Shown: positions 12,091-20,807 of the stretch, piece by piece
How the letters are laid out: each line of letters begins with the position of its first letter
How positions within the stretch are numbered: the first letter of the stretch is position 1
Notes under the pieces: generated by a model
What the model was told of the DNA's origin: nothing
The model's input: the letters and a program-made list of their open reading frames with translations, nothing else
Databases searched by the model: none
DNA from: UBA8914 sp034002905
GTDB taxonomy: Bacteria > Pseudomonadota > Alphaproteobacteria > UBA9219
Length of the DNA: 52,293 nucleotides
NCBI GenBank assembly: GCA_034002905.1
Contig: JAVEZQ010000013.1
Coordinates: 1 to 52,293, forward strand
Direction of reading: 5' to 3'
Position numbers and translations under genes: made by a program

Positions 12091-12119
12091 ATGACAGACT
12101 CACTGAAGCTGCCTATACT
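12091..12119 (+). promoter_or_regulatory. Candidate sigma-70 promoter for ahpC
   Basis: ATGACA (12091-12096) and TATACT (12114-12119) are spaced by 17 nt. Predicted transcription starts fall at about 12125-12127, inside the downstream palindrome. The remaining sequence from 11797 to 12090 holds no recognisable gene and must contain the promoter of the small minus-strand operon. Confidence 0.6.
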
Positions 12120-12124
12120 CTGTG

Positions 12125-12141
12125 TTTAGAAACGTTCTAAA
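12125..12141. promoter_or_regulatory. Irr-type iron control element (ICE box)
   Basis: The 17-bp sequence TTTAGAA-ACG-TTCTAAA is a perfect inverted repeat. As I recall it, this is the form of the ICE motif bound by the alphaproteobacterial iron regulator Irr. It lies just after the -10 of the ahpC promoter, over the predicted transcription start, so binding would repress. Binding by Irr is inferred; a related Fur-superfamily repressor such as PerR is possible. Confidence 0.65.
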
Positions 12142-12162
12142 ATAACAAGAAGGGAGATAATC

Positions 12163-12702
12163 ATGCTCGGTGTCGGCCAAAAATTTCCAGAATTTTCCGT
12201 AAAAGCAACAGTTTCCAGCCAGATTAACGATGCTTTTGTCGATGTTTCCAACGCCTCGTATAAGGGCAAATGGCTTGTTGTCTTTTTCTGGCCCAAGGAC
12301 TTTACCTTTGTCTGCCCAACCGAAATCGTGGCCTTTGGCGAGGCAACGCCTGCCTTCGCCGAAAGAAAGGCTCAAGTCCTTGGTGCCAGCATCGATAGCG
12401 AATTCGTCCATTTAGCTTGGCGGGAACAGCACCCGGGGCTTAAAAACCTCCCCTTCCCCATGCTTGCGGACGTCAAGCGCGAGCTTTCCAGCGCGCTGGG
12501 CATCCTCGACCCTGCTGAAGGAGTATCACAACGGGCGACCTTTATTGTCGATCCTGAAGGGGTGATTCGCCATGTCAGCGTCACGGACCTGAATGTCGGG
12601 CGAAATGTCGAAGAAGTCCTGCGAGTCCTCGATGCCCTACAAGATGGTGGTTTGTGCCCTTGTAACTGGCATAAAGGCGAAAAAACGATTACAGTCGGTT
12701 GA
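12163..12702 (+). CDS. ahpC: AhpC-type peroxiredoxin
   Basis: Reduces hydrogen peroxide and organic hydroperoxides in the cytoplasm. The 179-residue protein has the peroxidatic cysteine in FVCPTE (about residue 48). The C-terminal LCPCNWHKG carries two cysteines, the arrangement seen in AhpC proteins recycled by AhpD rather than AhpF. No ahpD is adjacent. A ribosome-binding site (AAGGGAG) precedes the ATG. The ICE-type palindrome upstream suggests iron or heme status controls it. Confidence 0.93.
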   Translation: MLGVGQKFPEFSVKATVSSQINDAFVDVSNASYKGKWLVVFFWPKDFTFVCPTEIVAFGEATPAFAERKAQVLGASIDSEFVHLAWREQHPGLKNLPFPMLADVKRELSSALGILDPAEGVSQRATFIVDPEGVIRHVSVTDLNVGRNVEEVLRVLDALQDGGLCPCNWHKGEKTITVG

Positions 12703-12805
12703 CGCACGGGTTTAGGCAAGGAGAGGCAGGGCCAAAGGCCGCAAAGAGCTAAGAATGACCGCTCCTCCTTGCCCCCCAAACTCTGCAGATACCGACGGAG
12801 GAACT

Positions 12806-14236
12806 ATGCCTACGGCTCAAAAGCCTTTTCTGTTTAAACACCTGCCCCTTTGGTTTACAGGATTCCTTCTTCTCATCGCTTTATGCCCTTTGCCCTTTGG
12901 TGCAAACCGTCCATGGGCCTCGGATCTTCTTGCGGCACTGGTTGGCCTTTTTTTACTTCTTGCTGCCCTTGCCCAGCCGCCTCTTCTTCGCTTCTCTCAG
13001 GAAGCTCCACAAAAACGCCTCGCCCTTGCGGCAAGCGCCCTTCTCCTCGTCGTGCTTTGGTCCATTTTTCAAACGGTTTCATGGACCCCTACCGCTTGGC
13101 ATCACCCGATATGGAAAGAGGCCGAAGGACTGTTGGGCCCTGTACGGGGCACAATCTCTGTCGATCCCAGCCTGTTTTATGAATCTTTAGCAAGGCTCCT
13201 GAGCTATATTGGCTGCTTCCTTTTAGCCCTGCAGGCAACGCGCAATCCCGACCACGCCAAAATCATGGTTCGGGTTTTGGCTTATGCGGGCGCGGCCTAT
13301 GCAGCTTATGGTCTGCTGGCCCAATCAATGGGATCGAACACGATCCTTTGGTACAAAAAATGGGCCTATGAAGGCTTTCTCACATCAACCTTTGTGAACA
13401 AAAACAGTTATGCAGCCTATGCGGGCCTTGGTTTACTATGCTGTATAACTGTTTTGCGCGATCGTTTTCACAAGGTGAAGATTCAAGATGAGGTTATCGC
13501 GCAAAAATCCCGTTGGGTTGCCCTGTTATCCAGCCTGCAAACCAAAGACTATCTGGCCTTTCTGCCCCTCCTCACAATTTTGGCCGCCCTTGCCTTAACA
13601 GGATCGCGCGCAGGGATCACCAGCACGTTTATCGGTGTTTTAGGCTATGTTTTAGCGCTGGCTGTGCACAAACGCCTTAAAGCCAAGCAATGGAGCCTTT
13701 TGCTCGGCGGTGGCCTTATAGTCTTTGTCGGGTTTGTTGCGCTGGGGGGCGAGGCGCTTCTCTCGCGTATGGACCAAAGTCAGGTTGCCAGCGATGCCGA
13801 AACGCGTATGGCGGGCTATGAACTCGTCGGCATTGCTATTTCCGATAATCCATGGCTCGGTTTTGGTTTGGGCACCTTTGATAGCGCCTTCAAACTCTAT
13901 CGCGATAACAGATTGCCTTTATGGTATCATCATGCCCACAACGACTATTTGGAAATGGTGATGGATTTGGGAATTCCAGCAGCACTTCTCCTCTTTCTGG
14001 CAATCGACCTTATGGTAAGTTGTTGCGTTACGGGTCTTTGGGCCCGCAGGAAAGGCAGCGGCTTTCTCGCCTTGGCTATTGGGGCAAGCAGCCTTGTCGC
14101 GGCCCATGCTTTTGTCGATTTCAGCCTGCATATTCCGGCGATTGCGGCAACCTATGCCACTATCCTCGGTCTTGGCGTTGCGCAAAGCTGGCCCACACGA
14201 AAGAAACCGGAAGAAGCAGCAACAAAGAAACGATAA
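12806..14236 (+). CDS. O-antigen ligase/polymerase family membrane protein (Wzy-like)
   Basis: A polytopic inner-membrane protein of 476 residues with about ten to twelve hydrophobic segments. It has the Wzy_C signature around YHHAHNDYLEMVMDLG (about 370-385), which lies in the large periplasmic loop and is typical of polysaccharide polymerases and O-antigen ligases. The ATG at 12806 follows GGAGGAACT, so it is preferred over an upstream ATG at 12755. It ends four nt from the convergent membrane-protein gene of the export operon. It is the first of two such proteins in the locus; one may polymerise and the other ligate. Confidence 0.85.
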   Translation: MPTAQKPFLFKHLPLWFTGFLLLIALCPLPFGANRPWASDLLAALVGLFLLLAALAQPPLLRFSQEAPQKRLALAASALLLVVLWSIFQTVSWTPTAWHHPIWKEAEGLLGPVRGTISVDPSLFYESLARLLSYIGCFLLALQATRNPDHAKIMVRVLAYAGAAYAAYGLLAQSMGSNTILWYKKWAYEGFLTSTFVNKNSYAAYAGLGLLCCITVLRDRFHKVKIQDEVIAQKSRWVALLSSLQTKDYLAFLPLLTILAALALTGSRAGITSTFIGVLGYVLALAVHKRLKAKQWSLLLGGGLIVFVGFVALGGEALLSRMDQSQVASDAETRMAGYELVGIAISDNPWLGFGLGTFDSAFKLYRDNRLPLWYHHAHNDYLEMVMDLGIPAALLLFLAIDLMVSCCVTGLWARRKGSGFLALAIGASSLVAAHAFVDFSLHIPAIAATYATILGLGVAQSWPTRKKPEEAATKKR

Positions 14237-14240
14237 AGCC

Positions 14241-15044
14241 CTAGTCCAACTGCTCGCGCAAAATTTTATCGATACGCGCCGTCGCATCGGGATCATCGCG
14301 GAAGGCTTCATTCAAAAGGGACAGATAGGTTCTGTCACGCGCCGAACGCGTCAAGTCCCACGGATTGTAGTTCCATGCATCTTGAATTAAGTTATTGATC
14401 ACACGCTCACGTCCTTCACCGCCAAGATTTTGGCCAAGGCGCATTGCCATTTCCAATCGTGGCAGAAACAACCGTGGCTCGTAAGGTGCCGCCGCATAAG
14501 ATTGCCACCAAGCTACAGAAACCGCCGATACAGGGGCCTTCGCGCGTTCATACAGATGTGCAAGGCGGAACCATCCATAAGGGTCTGCTGGTGAAAGAAG
14601 CAAGGCTCGATGCTGCCACGTTTCAACGGATTTATAGGCTTCCATGTCCGTGGTCTCAACATCTACAGTACGCATAAGGGCTATTTCAGCCAGATCATTG
14701 AAATAGGCCTTCACAGGAAACCACTGGATAACACGCAAACGACTTTGTTCGGCTAGATCGAGCTGCTCTTTGGATAAACGCTTTCCCTGCCGCATCTCAA
14801 GAACAAGATTGTCCCCGGGCAGGGCTATCAACCGAGCCATCAAAGCAGGCACAGCCAAAAGGATCAGAATTGAAGCCAACACTCCGATCATCCAGATCGG
14901 AATAAGCGGGCTGCCTTTGTCGACCACTGGCGCAAGAGAACCCTTTGCAGATCGCACAGGCGACGCAGGTTTTTGTCCCGTTTTCTTTGGGGGAGACGCG
15001 CCTTTTTTCGAAGGCGTCTTTTTATTAGTCCGTGTAGTATTCAT
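14241..15044 (-). CDS. TPR-like membrane-anchored protein of the polysaccharide export operon
   Basis: A 267-residue protein with a lysine- and proline-rich cytoplasmic N-terminus (about residues 1-45), one membrane segment (about 50-75) and a helical, TPR-like periplasmic remainder containing YGWFRLAHLYERAKAPVSA. The ATG at 15044 overlaps the 3' end of the tyrosine autokinase gene by 20 nt, indicating translational coupling. No family name is certain. Its place at the end of the export operon suggests an accessory role in chain assembly or complex stability. Confidence 0.7.
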   Translation of the reverse strand: MNTTRTNKKTPSKKGASPPKKTGQKPASPVRSAKGSLAPVVDKGSPLIPIWMIGVLASILILLAVPALMARLIALPGDNLVLEMRQGKRLSKEQLDLAEQSRLRVIQWFPVKAYFNDLAEIALMRTVDVETTDMEAYKSVETWQHRALLLSPADPYGWFRLAHLYERAKAPVSAVSVAWWQSYAAAPYEPRLFLPRLEMAMRLGQNLGGEGRERVINNLIQDAWNYNPWDLTRSARDRTYLSLLNEAFRDDPDATARIDKILREQLD

Positions 15045-17238
15045 GATATCGGTGGCTGTAATATCCATCGCCATAAGTGGCAACTTCAACCAAATTGACC
15101 TGATTGAGAACTGCACCCGTTATCCGGCAATCAAAAGTCTTGAGCTGGCGAAGCGCATGGGCAACCGTATCACGCGATGTTTCCGCCCATTTGACAATAA
15201 ACAGGCTCGTGTCCACAGCGCGCCCGACCATTGCAGCATCCGACACGGCGAGAATAGGGGGAGTATCAATAATCACCAGATCGTATTTCTCTTTTAACTC
15301 GGCCACGAGCTTTTTCATTTGCTTGGACCCCAACAAATCCTGCGCGTTCGGGGCACGTCCAAAAGCTGGGATAATGTCTAAACCTGAAACCAGTTTATCA
15401 TGACGCAAAACGTCATCGACAGCGTGATTGCCCGTCAAAATGGAGGACAGATCCTTTCCATTAGCGGCAATCTGCAACAGGCGCGCCAAACGAGGACGAC
15501 GTAAATCCGCATCAATGAGAAGTATTTTGTTCCCAGCGGCAGCCAAAGAACGCGCCATGGAGAGACAGAACGTCGTCTTTCCTTCAGATGGGCTTGAACT
15601 CGTGACCATAACCGACTTAGGGGGCTGATCCACATTCGAGAAATGAATGGCTGTACGCACTGTGCGCAGAGACTCACTATAAGCTGACAAAGGCTTATCA
15701 ACGACATAATCCTCTGGCGGACGCGAAGAGATTGTCTTAAGGCTGGGAATCTGCCCGACAACAGGAAGACCCGTTGTTTCTTCAACCTGTGGCCCCGTGC
15801 GGAACCCACGATCAAAATACTCCACAACATAAGCCAGCAGCACACCCAAAATCCCGCCGATAACGGCACCAACAAAAATAAAGAGCCATCTTTGCGGGAA
15901 ATAAGGCGAAGCCGGAATATCGGCGCGGGCGATAATTCGCGTATCAGGAAGCTGCATTTCCTGCTGTTCTGCTGTTTGCTTAAACCGCGCAAGAAAGTTT
16001 TCATACAATGTCCGGCTCGCATCCGCTTCGCGTTGCAATTGGCGGAGTTGAACGGACTGCTTCAATTCCGTTCCTGCCTTTGACTCAAGGCGGGACAGGT
16101 CTGTTTGCAGTTGTCTTTCTTTGGCGCGCGCGACTTCAACTTCGCCCTGAAGGGACTTGAGAACCTTTTGCACTTCTTCACCGATCTTACGCTGAATATC
16201 GCGCAATTCGGCACGTGCATTGATCATAGTCGGATGCCGTTCGCCATAACGCATGGAAAACTCGGCTTCCTTGCGTCGGACTTCGGCTTCCTGCTCACGC
16301 AGCCGCTGGATAAGCGTTGAAGACAACACGTCCGATGCGCCCTCAATCCCAACGCCCTGCTGCACCATGTTCTGTACGCTGCGATAGCGCGCCTCGGCCT
16401 GCGATGTCTGGGCACGCGCAAGGATCAGCTGCTTGTTGATTTCATCAATCTGGCGCGTCGCAACGGTACCGCCATCAATCTGGATCAGATTTGCTTTTTG
16501 ACGATAATCCTCAACGACTTTTTCGTTATTCTCGACTTCTTGCCGTAAGGTTGAAAGCCGTTCGCTCAGCCATTTGTTTGCACGGGCCGCAACTTCATAT
16601 TTCGCTTCCAACTGATCAACCAGATATTCATCAGCAACCGCATTCGCTATCACAGCGGCTTTCTTTGGATCACGCGAGGAAAAAGTGATGCCCAGACTCA
16701 AAGATCGCCCATCATTGACAACCGACAGTTTCTTTTGAACGGCCTTGGCTGTTGCTGTTTGGTCTTTTTCCAAAGTTTCAGCACTGGTCTCTTCCTCAGC
16801 ATTTTTAAAGTAGTTCAGAGGATTAAGAAATTTTTTCCATTCGCGCCCTTTGCCGTTAAATTCGGGATCAGCCATCAAATTCAGCTTCTTGACAACCCGG
16901 TCAATGACCGCGCGGGATTTGATAATATCAATTTCACTGAGCAACGAAGCATTGTCGCCAGAAAAGGAGGAAAGCCCGCTCCCCATCTCAAGCAGCTTCG
17001 ACTGCCTTTGATCGACGAGTAACGTAACTTCGCCTTTATATTGAGGGGTCAAGACCAAGGAGAGCAAAAGACCAAGAACAGCACACAAAGCGACAAGACG
17101 CGAAACCAACTGTATGCGTCGACGCAAAATGCGTCCTGCTTCGCGAGGATCGACATGTTTCAAAAAATCGCCGGCAAAGGCTGTCGACATGAGGGCCGGA
17201 GACTGTAGCGCTGAGTGTGTTTGATTAGTTGTGGACAT
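15025..17238 (-). CDS. Polysaccharide co-polymerase / BY tyrosine autokinase (Wzc/ExoP-like)
   Basis: Inner-membrane protein of 737 residues that controls chain length and links polymerisation to export. A Wzz domain with two membrane helices encloses a long periplasmic coiled-coil part (about 70-450, rich in heptads such as LREQEAEVRRKEAEF). The cytoplasmic kinase has Walker A SSPSEGKTTF (about 545-555), Walker A' ILLIDADLRRP (about 575) and Walker B VIIDTPP (about 655). The C-terminus is a tyrosine cluster, YGDGYYSHRYHEYYTD, the autophosphorylation tail. It lies between the Wza-like exporter and the TPR-like gene. Confidence 0.95.
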   Translation of the reverse strand: MSTTNQTHSALQSPALMSTAFAGDFLKHVDPREAGRILRRRIQLVSRLVALCAVLGLLLSLVLTPQYKGEVTLLVDQRQSKLLEMGSGLSSFSGDNASLLSEIDIIKSRAVIDRVVKKLNLMADPEFNGKGREWKKFLNPLNYFKNAEEETSAETLEKDQTATAKAVQKKLSVVNDGRSLSLGITFSSRDPKKAAVIANAVADEYLVDQLEAKYEVAARANKWLSERLSTLRQEVENNEKVVEDYRQKANLIQIDGGTVATRQIDEINKQLILARAQTSQAEARYRSVQNMVQQGVGIEGASDVLSSTLIQRLREQEAEVRRKEAEFSMRYGERHPTMINARAELRDIQRKIGEEVQKVLKSLQGEVEVARAKERQLQTDLSRLESKAGTELKQSVQLRQLQREADASRTLYENFLARFKQTAEQQEMQLPDTRIIARADIPASPYFPQRWLFIFVGAVIGGILGVLLAYVVEYFDRGFRTGPQVEETTGLPVVGQIPSLKTISSRPPEDYVVDKPLSAYSESLRTVRTAIHFSNVDQPPKSVMVTSSSPSEGKTTFCLSMARSLAAAGNKILLIDADLRRPRLARLLQIAANGKDLSSILTGNHAVDDVLRHDKLVSGLDIIPAFGRAPNAQDLLGSKQMKKLVAELKEKYDLVIIDTPPILAVSDAAMVGRAVDTSLFIVKWAETSRDTVAHALRQLKTFDCRITGAVLNQVNLVEVATYGDGYYSHRYHEYYTD

Positions 17239-17351
17239 AAATACCCCCTAACTGTTCATTGTTATTATTACTTCAAATGCTTAAAAAATTAGATTCTTTG
17301 GTCAAACTAACTTAAAAATTAAAACTACATTAAAAACTGCGGTCGCTCTCA

Positions 17352-17993
17352 TTAGAAAAACCGCTCTGGGACACGAATTACATCTCCCGGCATAACCGCT
17401 TCTTCTTCTTTAACATTAACTTCTGCCTTGCCCGGCTCGCTTGCCTTTTTCATACGAATATCTTTTTTGTCGGCCCGATACGTATATCCGCCAGCCAAGG
17501 CAACCGCATTGACAACCGTCATTCCGTTTACATAAGGATAGCTCCCCGGTTTGGAGACTTCGCCCAGAATAAAGAATGGTCGATAATTCACGACCTGAGC
17601 ACTCACACGTGGGTCCACAAGATAGCCCTGTGACAACTTAGCGCGGACACCCGCTTCAAATACACGTATCGGCTGGCCCGCTGCAGGAATATCCCCAATC
17701 AATGGCAAAGCAACCATCCCTGTGCTTCCCACCTCATATTCACCTGAAAGCTCCGCTTCACCGAAGACCGTCATCTTGATGCGATCGCCAACACCGAGGA
17801 TGTATTCCTGTACAGAACCGTTCGGCAAGATCATCGGCTGAACCGGCATAGCGCTTTGAGGTGTTTGAGCCGAACTCTGCGCCTGCGAAGCATAGGTGCG
17901 CTGTGTCTGGTTTATAGGCATCGCCGTAGATAAAGAAGGGGCGGTGATTGCCAAGACAAAAAGGACAAACAATGAAATAAGCCTTTTGAACAT
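17352..17993 (-). CDS. Polysaccharide export protein, Wza-like
   Basis: A 213-residue periplasmic/outer-membrane exporter component. It starts with a signal peptide (MFKRLISLFVLFVLAITAPS, cleavage near Ala24) without an obvious lipobox cysteine. A Poly_export domain (YILGVGDRIKMTVFGE, about 65-80) and one SLBB-like beta-grasp region (about 140-180) follow. At about half the length of E. coli Wza it lacks the C-terminal helix barrel, so the partner outer-membrane barrel gene next door may supply the pore. It is separated from the kinase gene by 113 nt. Confidence 0.9.
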   Translation of the reverse strand: MFKRLISLFVLFVLAITAPSLSTAMPINQTQRTYASQAQSSAQTPQSAMPVQPMILPNGSVQEYILGVGDRIKMTVFGEAELSGEYEVGSTGMVALPLIGDIPAAGQPIRVFEAGVRAKLSQGYLVDPRVSAQVVNYRPFFILGEVSKPGSYPYVNGMTVVNAVALAGGYTYRADKKDIRMKKASEPGKAEVNVKEEEAVMPGDVIRVPERFF

Positions 17994-18026
17994 GGCAACC
18001 TCCGCCCCTTATAAATCAACCAACTA

Positions 18027-19352
18027 TTAGAGATGCACGCCCAAACGAACCGTTCCCATATGGCGGGTGTACTCGGCCGTGTCATCCGTCGAATAACGGT
18101 GATCCCACGAGTACAAAACATCCGTATAGAGGCTGCGATTGATCAGATAACGCATACCCAAACCCGTCGAAAGCAACTGGTCTTCGCGATCGCCCGAACC
18201 ATTAAATTCGGACTCGGAGTAAGCAACATTGCCTTCAAGCAGGACATTCCGCAGAAGTTCATGCGTGACCGTGACAGAACCGCCTGTCTGGTAGTAGCTA
18301 TTGTAACCGGTCAGCGTTGTTTCTTCGATCGTACGATCAGCTTCCAACACAACCGAGGTCAGGCCCGTGACGTTCCAATCCAAACGGCCACCGATCTTTG
18401 GCGAGCTGATGGTCTTTTTAACAGGGAACTTGTCATAGTACTGTTCCATCCAACCAGCGTACAAGTCCAATGAGGTGATGCCACCGAAATCGGCATTCAC
18501 ACCTGCAACGGCATCAAAGCCATCGGATTCATGCGTCGGGTTCTTGTCATAATCGCGCATGTTGTACGCGCCGCGAACATATGGCGTCAAGTTGCCCGTC
18601 ACTTCATAAGCGAGCTTACCACCCATGACATGCTCGTTACGATCACGCTCGCTCTGGTCGATTGGCCCCGTCAGAGAGGGTGTTTCATCATAATCAAAAC
18701 GCTTGTAGTCATAGTCAGCATTAGCCTTCAGCTTGCCCGCGCCACGATAAAAAGTGACGCCACCCTTGGCAACACCAAAGGTTGTCGGCTCGGAACCGTT
18801 GACGGCATTCGGCGATGTGCGCGATTCTGCCAAACGTTGGTAGCCGCCACGGACAGAAGCCCATGTTTGATCCAGAATGTCGTAACGGCCATTCGCATCA
18901 ACAACGACGTTCTTGTAATTCTCGTCCGGATGTTGGCTATAGAAATTGATATCGCCAAACGTGGTCAGCGACAAAGCGTGGCGGCCCCAGTTCGAGAACG
19001 CGTTGACGATCGGGCGGATGGTGCCGATAGCATCGCCACGACCACCGCTTGATTCCACATAGATGTTGGAGTCATAGGTTTCACCCAATTCCATAGTCGG
19101 GAAAATCTCGAAGCTCCCGAGCTGATAGGGAACACCGTCATAATCCGGACGGGGATGTTCAAGAACGCTTTCAGCGCGCTCTGGACGATCATTGCGAAGT
19201 TCAACAGGATTTCCCAACACAATAGAGCTGTCAGGCATTGGGCGGCCACCAAAAAGTCCCTCGGGACCATATGCATGCGCTTCAGGAGCTTGTCCAACCA
19301 GTACAAGGGCTGCTAGCAACACACTACCGCCCAATTTCGTTACGCTTTTCAT
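18027..19352 (-). CDS. Outer-membrane beta-barrel protein of the exopolysaccharide operon
   Basis: A 441-residue secreted protein with a signal peptide ending near AHA (about residue 27). Many alternating-hydrophobicity beta strands follow from about residue 60, rich in Tyr, Gly and Asp, as in BBP2-type barrels common beside Wza/Wzc genes. The ATG at 19352 follows GAGGAAAG. The C-terminus ends in RLGVHL rather than the usual final aromatic residue. It lies 33 nt upstream of the exporter gene. It probably forms or supports the outer-membrane exit path. Confidence 0.8.
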   Translation of the reverse strand: MKSVTKLGGSVLLAALVLVGQAPEAHAYGPEGLFGGRPMPDSSIVLGNPVELRNDRPERAESVLEHPRPDYDGVPYQLGSFEIFPTMELGETYDSNIYVESSGGRGDAIGTIRPIVNAFSNWGRHALSLTTFGDINFYSQHPDENYKNVVVDANGRYDILDQTWASVRGGYQRLAESRTSPNAVNGSEPTTFGVAKGGVTFYRGAGKLKANADYDYKRFDYDETPSLTGPIDQSERDRNEHVMGGKLAYEVTGNLTPYVRGAYNMRDYDKNPTHESDGFDAVAGVNADFGGITSLDLYAGWMEQYYDKFPVKKTISSPKIGGRLDWNVTGLTSVVLEADRTIEETTLTGYNSYYQTGGSVTVTHELLRNVLLEGNVAYSESEFNGSGDREDQLLSTGLGMRYLINRSLYTDVLYSWDHRYSTDDTAEYTRHMGTVRLGVHL

Positions 19353-19408
19353 TTCTTTCCTCATCACAAATGTTCAAACAGGGGTTTCGTTTTCAACTTC
19401 ACTCCAAC

Positions 19409-20017
19409 TTAGTCAGCACTAGGCTTATCCGTTGGGGGTGTTTCCGTCGGCGGCAAGTCTTTGTTGCCAGGGTCATACATGCGCACCCGCAAGTTAGGAG
19501 CTCTCATGCCAGGTGTCTGCGCGAGCAGAGCCTCTTCACCTGCCAGATTTGAAATCTGGAGGAAAGCCTGTTCACACTGATTGGGACGACCAGCAGCGAC
19601 AACGACCGGAGCTTTCGAAAACTTCTCGGATGTGGAGACGATCGTTGTATACAAAGGCGAACCTACTTGCTCGGCAGGAAAACTCTCGACGATACGGCGA
19701 AGATCAGCACACACAACAGGCACCGAAGGAGGCGTGATCTGCGGCGCATATTCACCAGCCAATGCCAACATCTGGCCAGAGAAGGCCGGATCATTTGTCA
19801 AAGTCTGTTGTGTCTTTTTCAACAAGGCTCTGATCACTTCATCGACATTGCCGGGGCCGGAAGCGAGCATGCCTTGCACTTGCTTCAAATCTTTCTGTTG
19901 CAAGGCGGCATCAATTTTTCCGGCAAGGGGGGGTGCTGCATGTGCAAACGAAACGCCGACAAACAAGGCGGCGACCAAAATAGCTGTCAGATAAGATGTC
20001 GTATGTGGAATTTTCAT
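19409..20017 (-). CDS. Secreted protein of unknown function, first gene of export operon
   Basis: A 202-residue protein with a clear signal peptide (residues 1 to about 27, ending AHA) and a helical, alanine-rich body holding three cysteines. It ends in a proline/threonine-rich tail (DLPPTETPPTDKPSAD). The ATG at 20017 is chosen because GGAGAT precedes it. No family is recognised. It heads the operon that continues with the outer-membrane barrel, exporter, kinase and TPR-like protein, so a periplasmic role in polysaccharide export is inferred. Confidence 0.7.
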   Translation of the reverse strand: MKIPHTTSYLTAILVAALFVGVSFAHAAPPLAGKIDAALQQKDLKQVQGMLASGPGNVDEVIRALLKKTQQTLTNDPAFSGQMLALAGEYAPQITPPSVPVVCADLRRIVESFPAEQVGSPLYTTIVSTSEKFSKAPVVVAAGRPNQCEQAFLQISNLAGEEALLAQTPGMRAPNLRVRMYDPGNKDLPPTETPPTDKPSAD

Positions 20018-20051
20018 TTTTATCTCCATCCATCGCGAGGTCATAGATCCA

Positions 20052-20081
20052 TTTATAAACAAAAAGTTACGATCCTGTCAC
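20052..20081 (-). promoter_or_regulatory. Candidate promoter of the polysaccharide export operon
   Basis: On the minus strand GTGACA (20076-20081) and TATAAA (20052-20057) are spaced by 18 nt, about 35 nt before the first gene. The call rests on sequence alone. Confidence 0.5.
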
Positions 20082-20124
20082 CTTTTTTCGCGTATAATTT
20101 CATCTTAACCAAAAGATTTGCGAC

Positions 20125-20155
20125 AAAAAAACGCGCCCCGAACAAACGGGGCGCG
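20125..20155 (-). terminator. Rho-independent terminator after the metallopeptidase-like gene
   Basis: A nine-base-pair GC stem (CGCGCCCCG with CGGGGCGCG, loop of six) is followed on the minus strand by a run of T residues (20125-20130). It separates the 20.2-22.1 kb genes from the export operon promoter. Confidence 0.85.
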
Positions 20156-20183
20156 TCGCCATTAACCGCAATATATTTAAAAC

Positions 20184-20705
20184 TTATCGAGCCGCAGCAA
20201 CCGCCGTTCCGCCATTTCGAAGGTCGCACGACGACATTCTTTCAATCCAAGAAGCGCGCACATAAGGAGAATGCCCCTGCTCTTCCAACCACTTATTCTG
20301 TAAGGTATAGGCCTCGACCTCTTTTTCCTGCGGACACGACCAAACTGTTGTACGACGGAAAGACTGGGCATAATGGACCATTTCATGAACCAGCAGGCTG
20401 ACCTGTGTTGAATCCTCCAAATCAAAGCTATTATTATCTAAAACAATGTTTCCGCTCACATAAACCGCCCGTGCGCGGCCGGCAATACGGCCCATGCGGC
20501 TGACAACCGCCGTCAAATATGTACGGCTGGCGATAACACGCGGGGGAGCAGGAACCCGAACGCCCGTCTGGGCCTCAACCCATGCCATCAAAGGCAGAAG
20601 CGCCTGAACGGGGATTTCCTCGCCATCATTATAATCTGCAAAAGCTGGACGGACAAAAGCCAGAACCATCAAGGCGATCAGTAATGTTTTAAATAAGGCT
20701 TTCAT
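20184..20705 (-). CDS. Secreted protein with HExxH motif (DUF6647-like)
   Basis: A 173-residue protein with an N-terminal signal peptide (MKALFKTLLIALMVLAFVRP, cleavage near AFA-D). The motif HEMVHYAQ at about residues 107-114 is typical of a zinc metallopeptidase helix. An acidic residue downstream (in KEVEAYTLQ) could be the third ligand. The domain resembles the uncharacterised DUF6647 group. It follows the flippase by 102 nt and ends before a strong terminator. A periplasmic protease or scaffold for polysaccharide export is possible, but not shown. Confidence 0.7.
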   Translation of the reverse strand: MKALFKTLLIALMVLAFVRPAFADYNDGEEIPVQALLPLMAWVEAQTGVRVPAPPRVIASRTYLTAVVSRMGRIAGRARAVYVSGNIVLDNNSFDLEDSTQVSLLVHEMVHYAQSFRRTTVWSCPQEKEVEAYTLQNKWLEEQGHSPYVRASWIERMSSCDLRNGGTAVAAAR

Positions 20706-20807
20706 AAAATCACCACGTCAATATGTGATGATTTCACTTTACTCCCGTAGCGCTAAAAGGCGCTTAACTATTGATATAATTCGATATTTTTATATTTATG
20801 CTAAATT

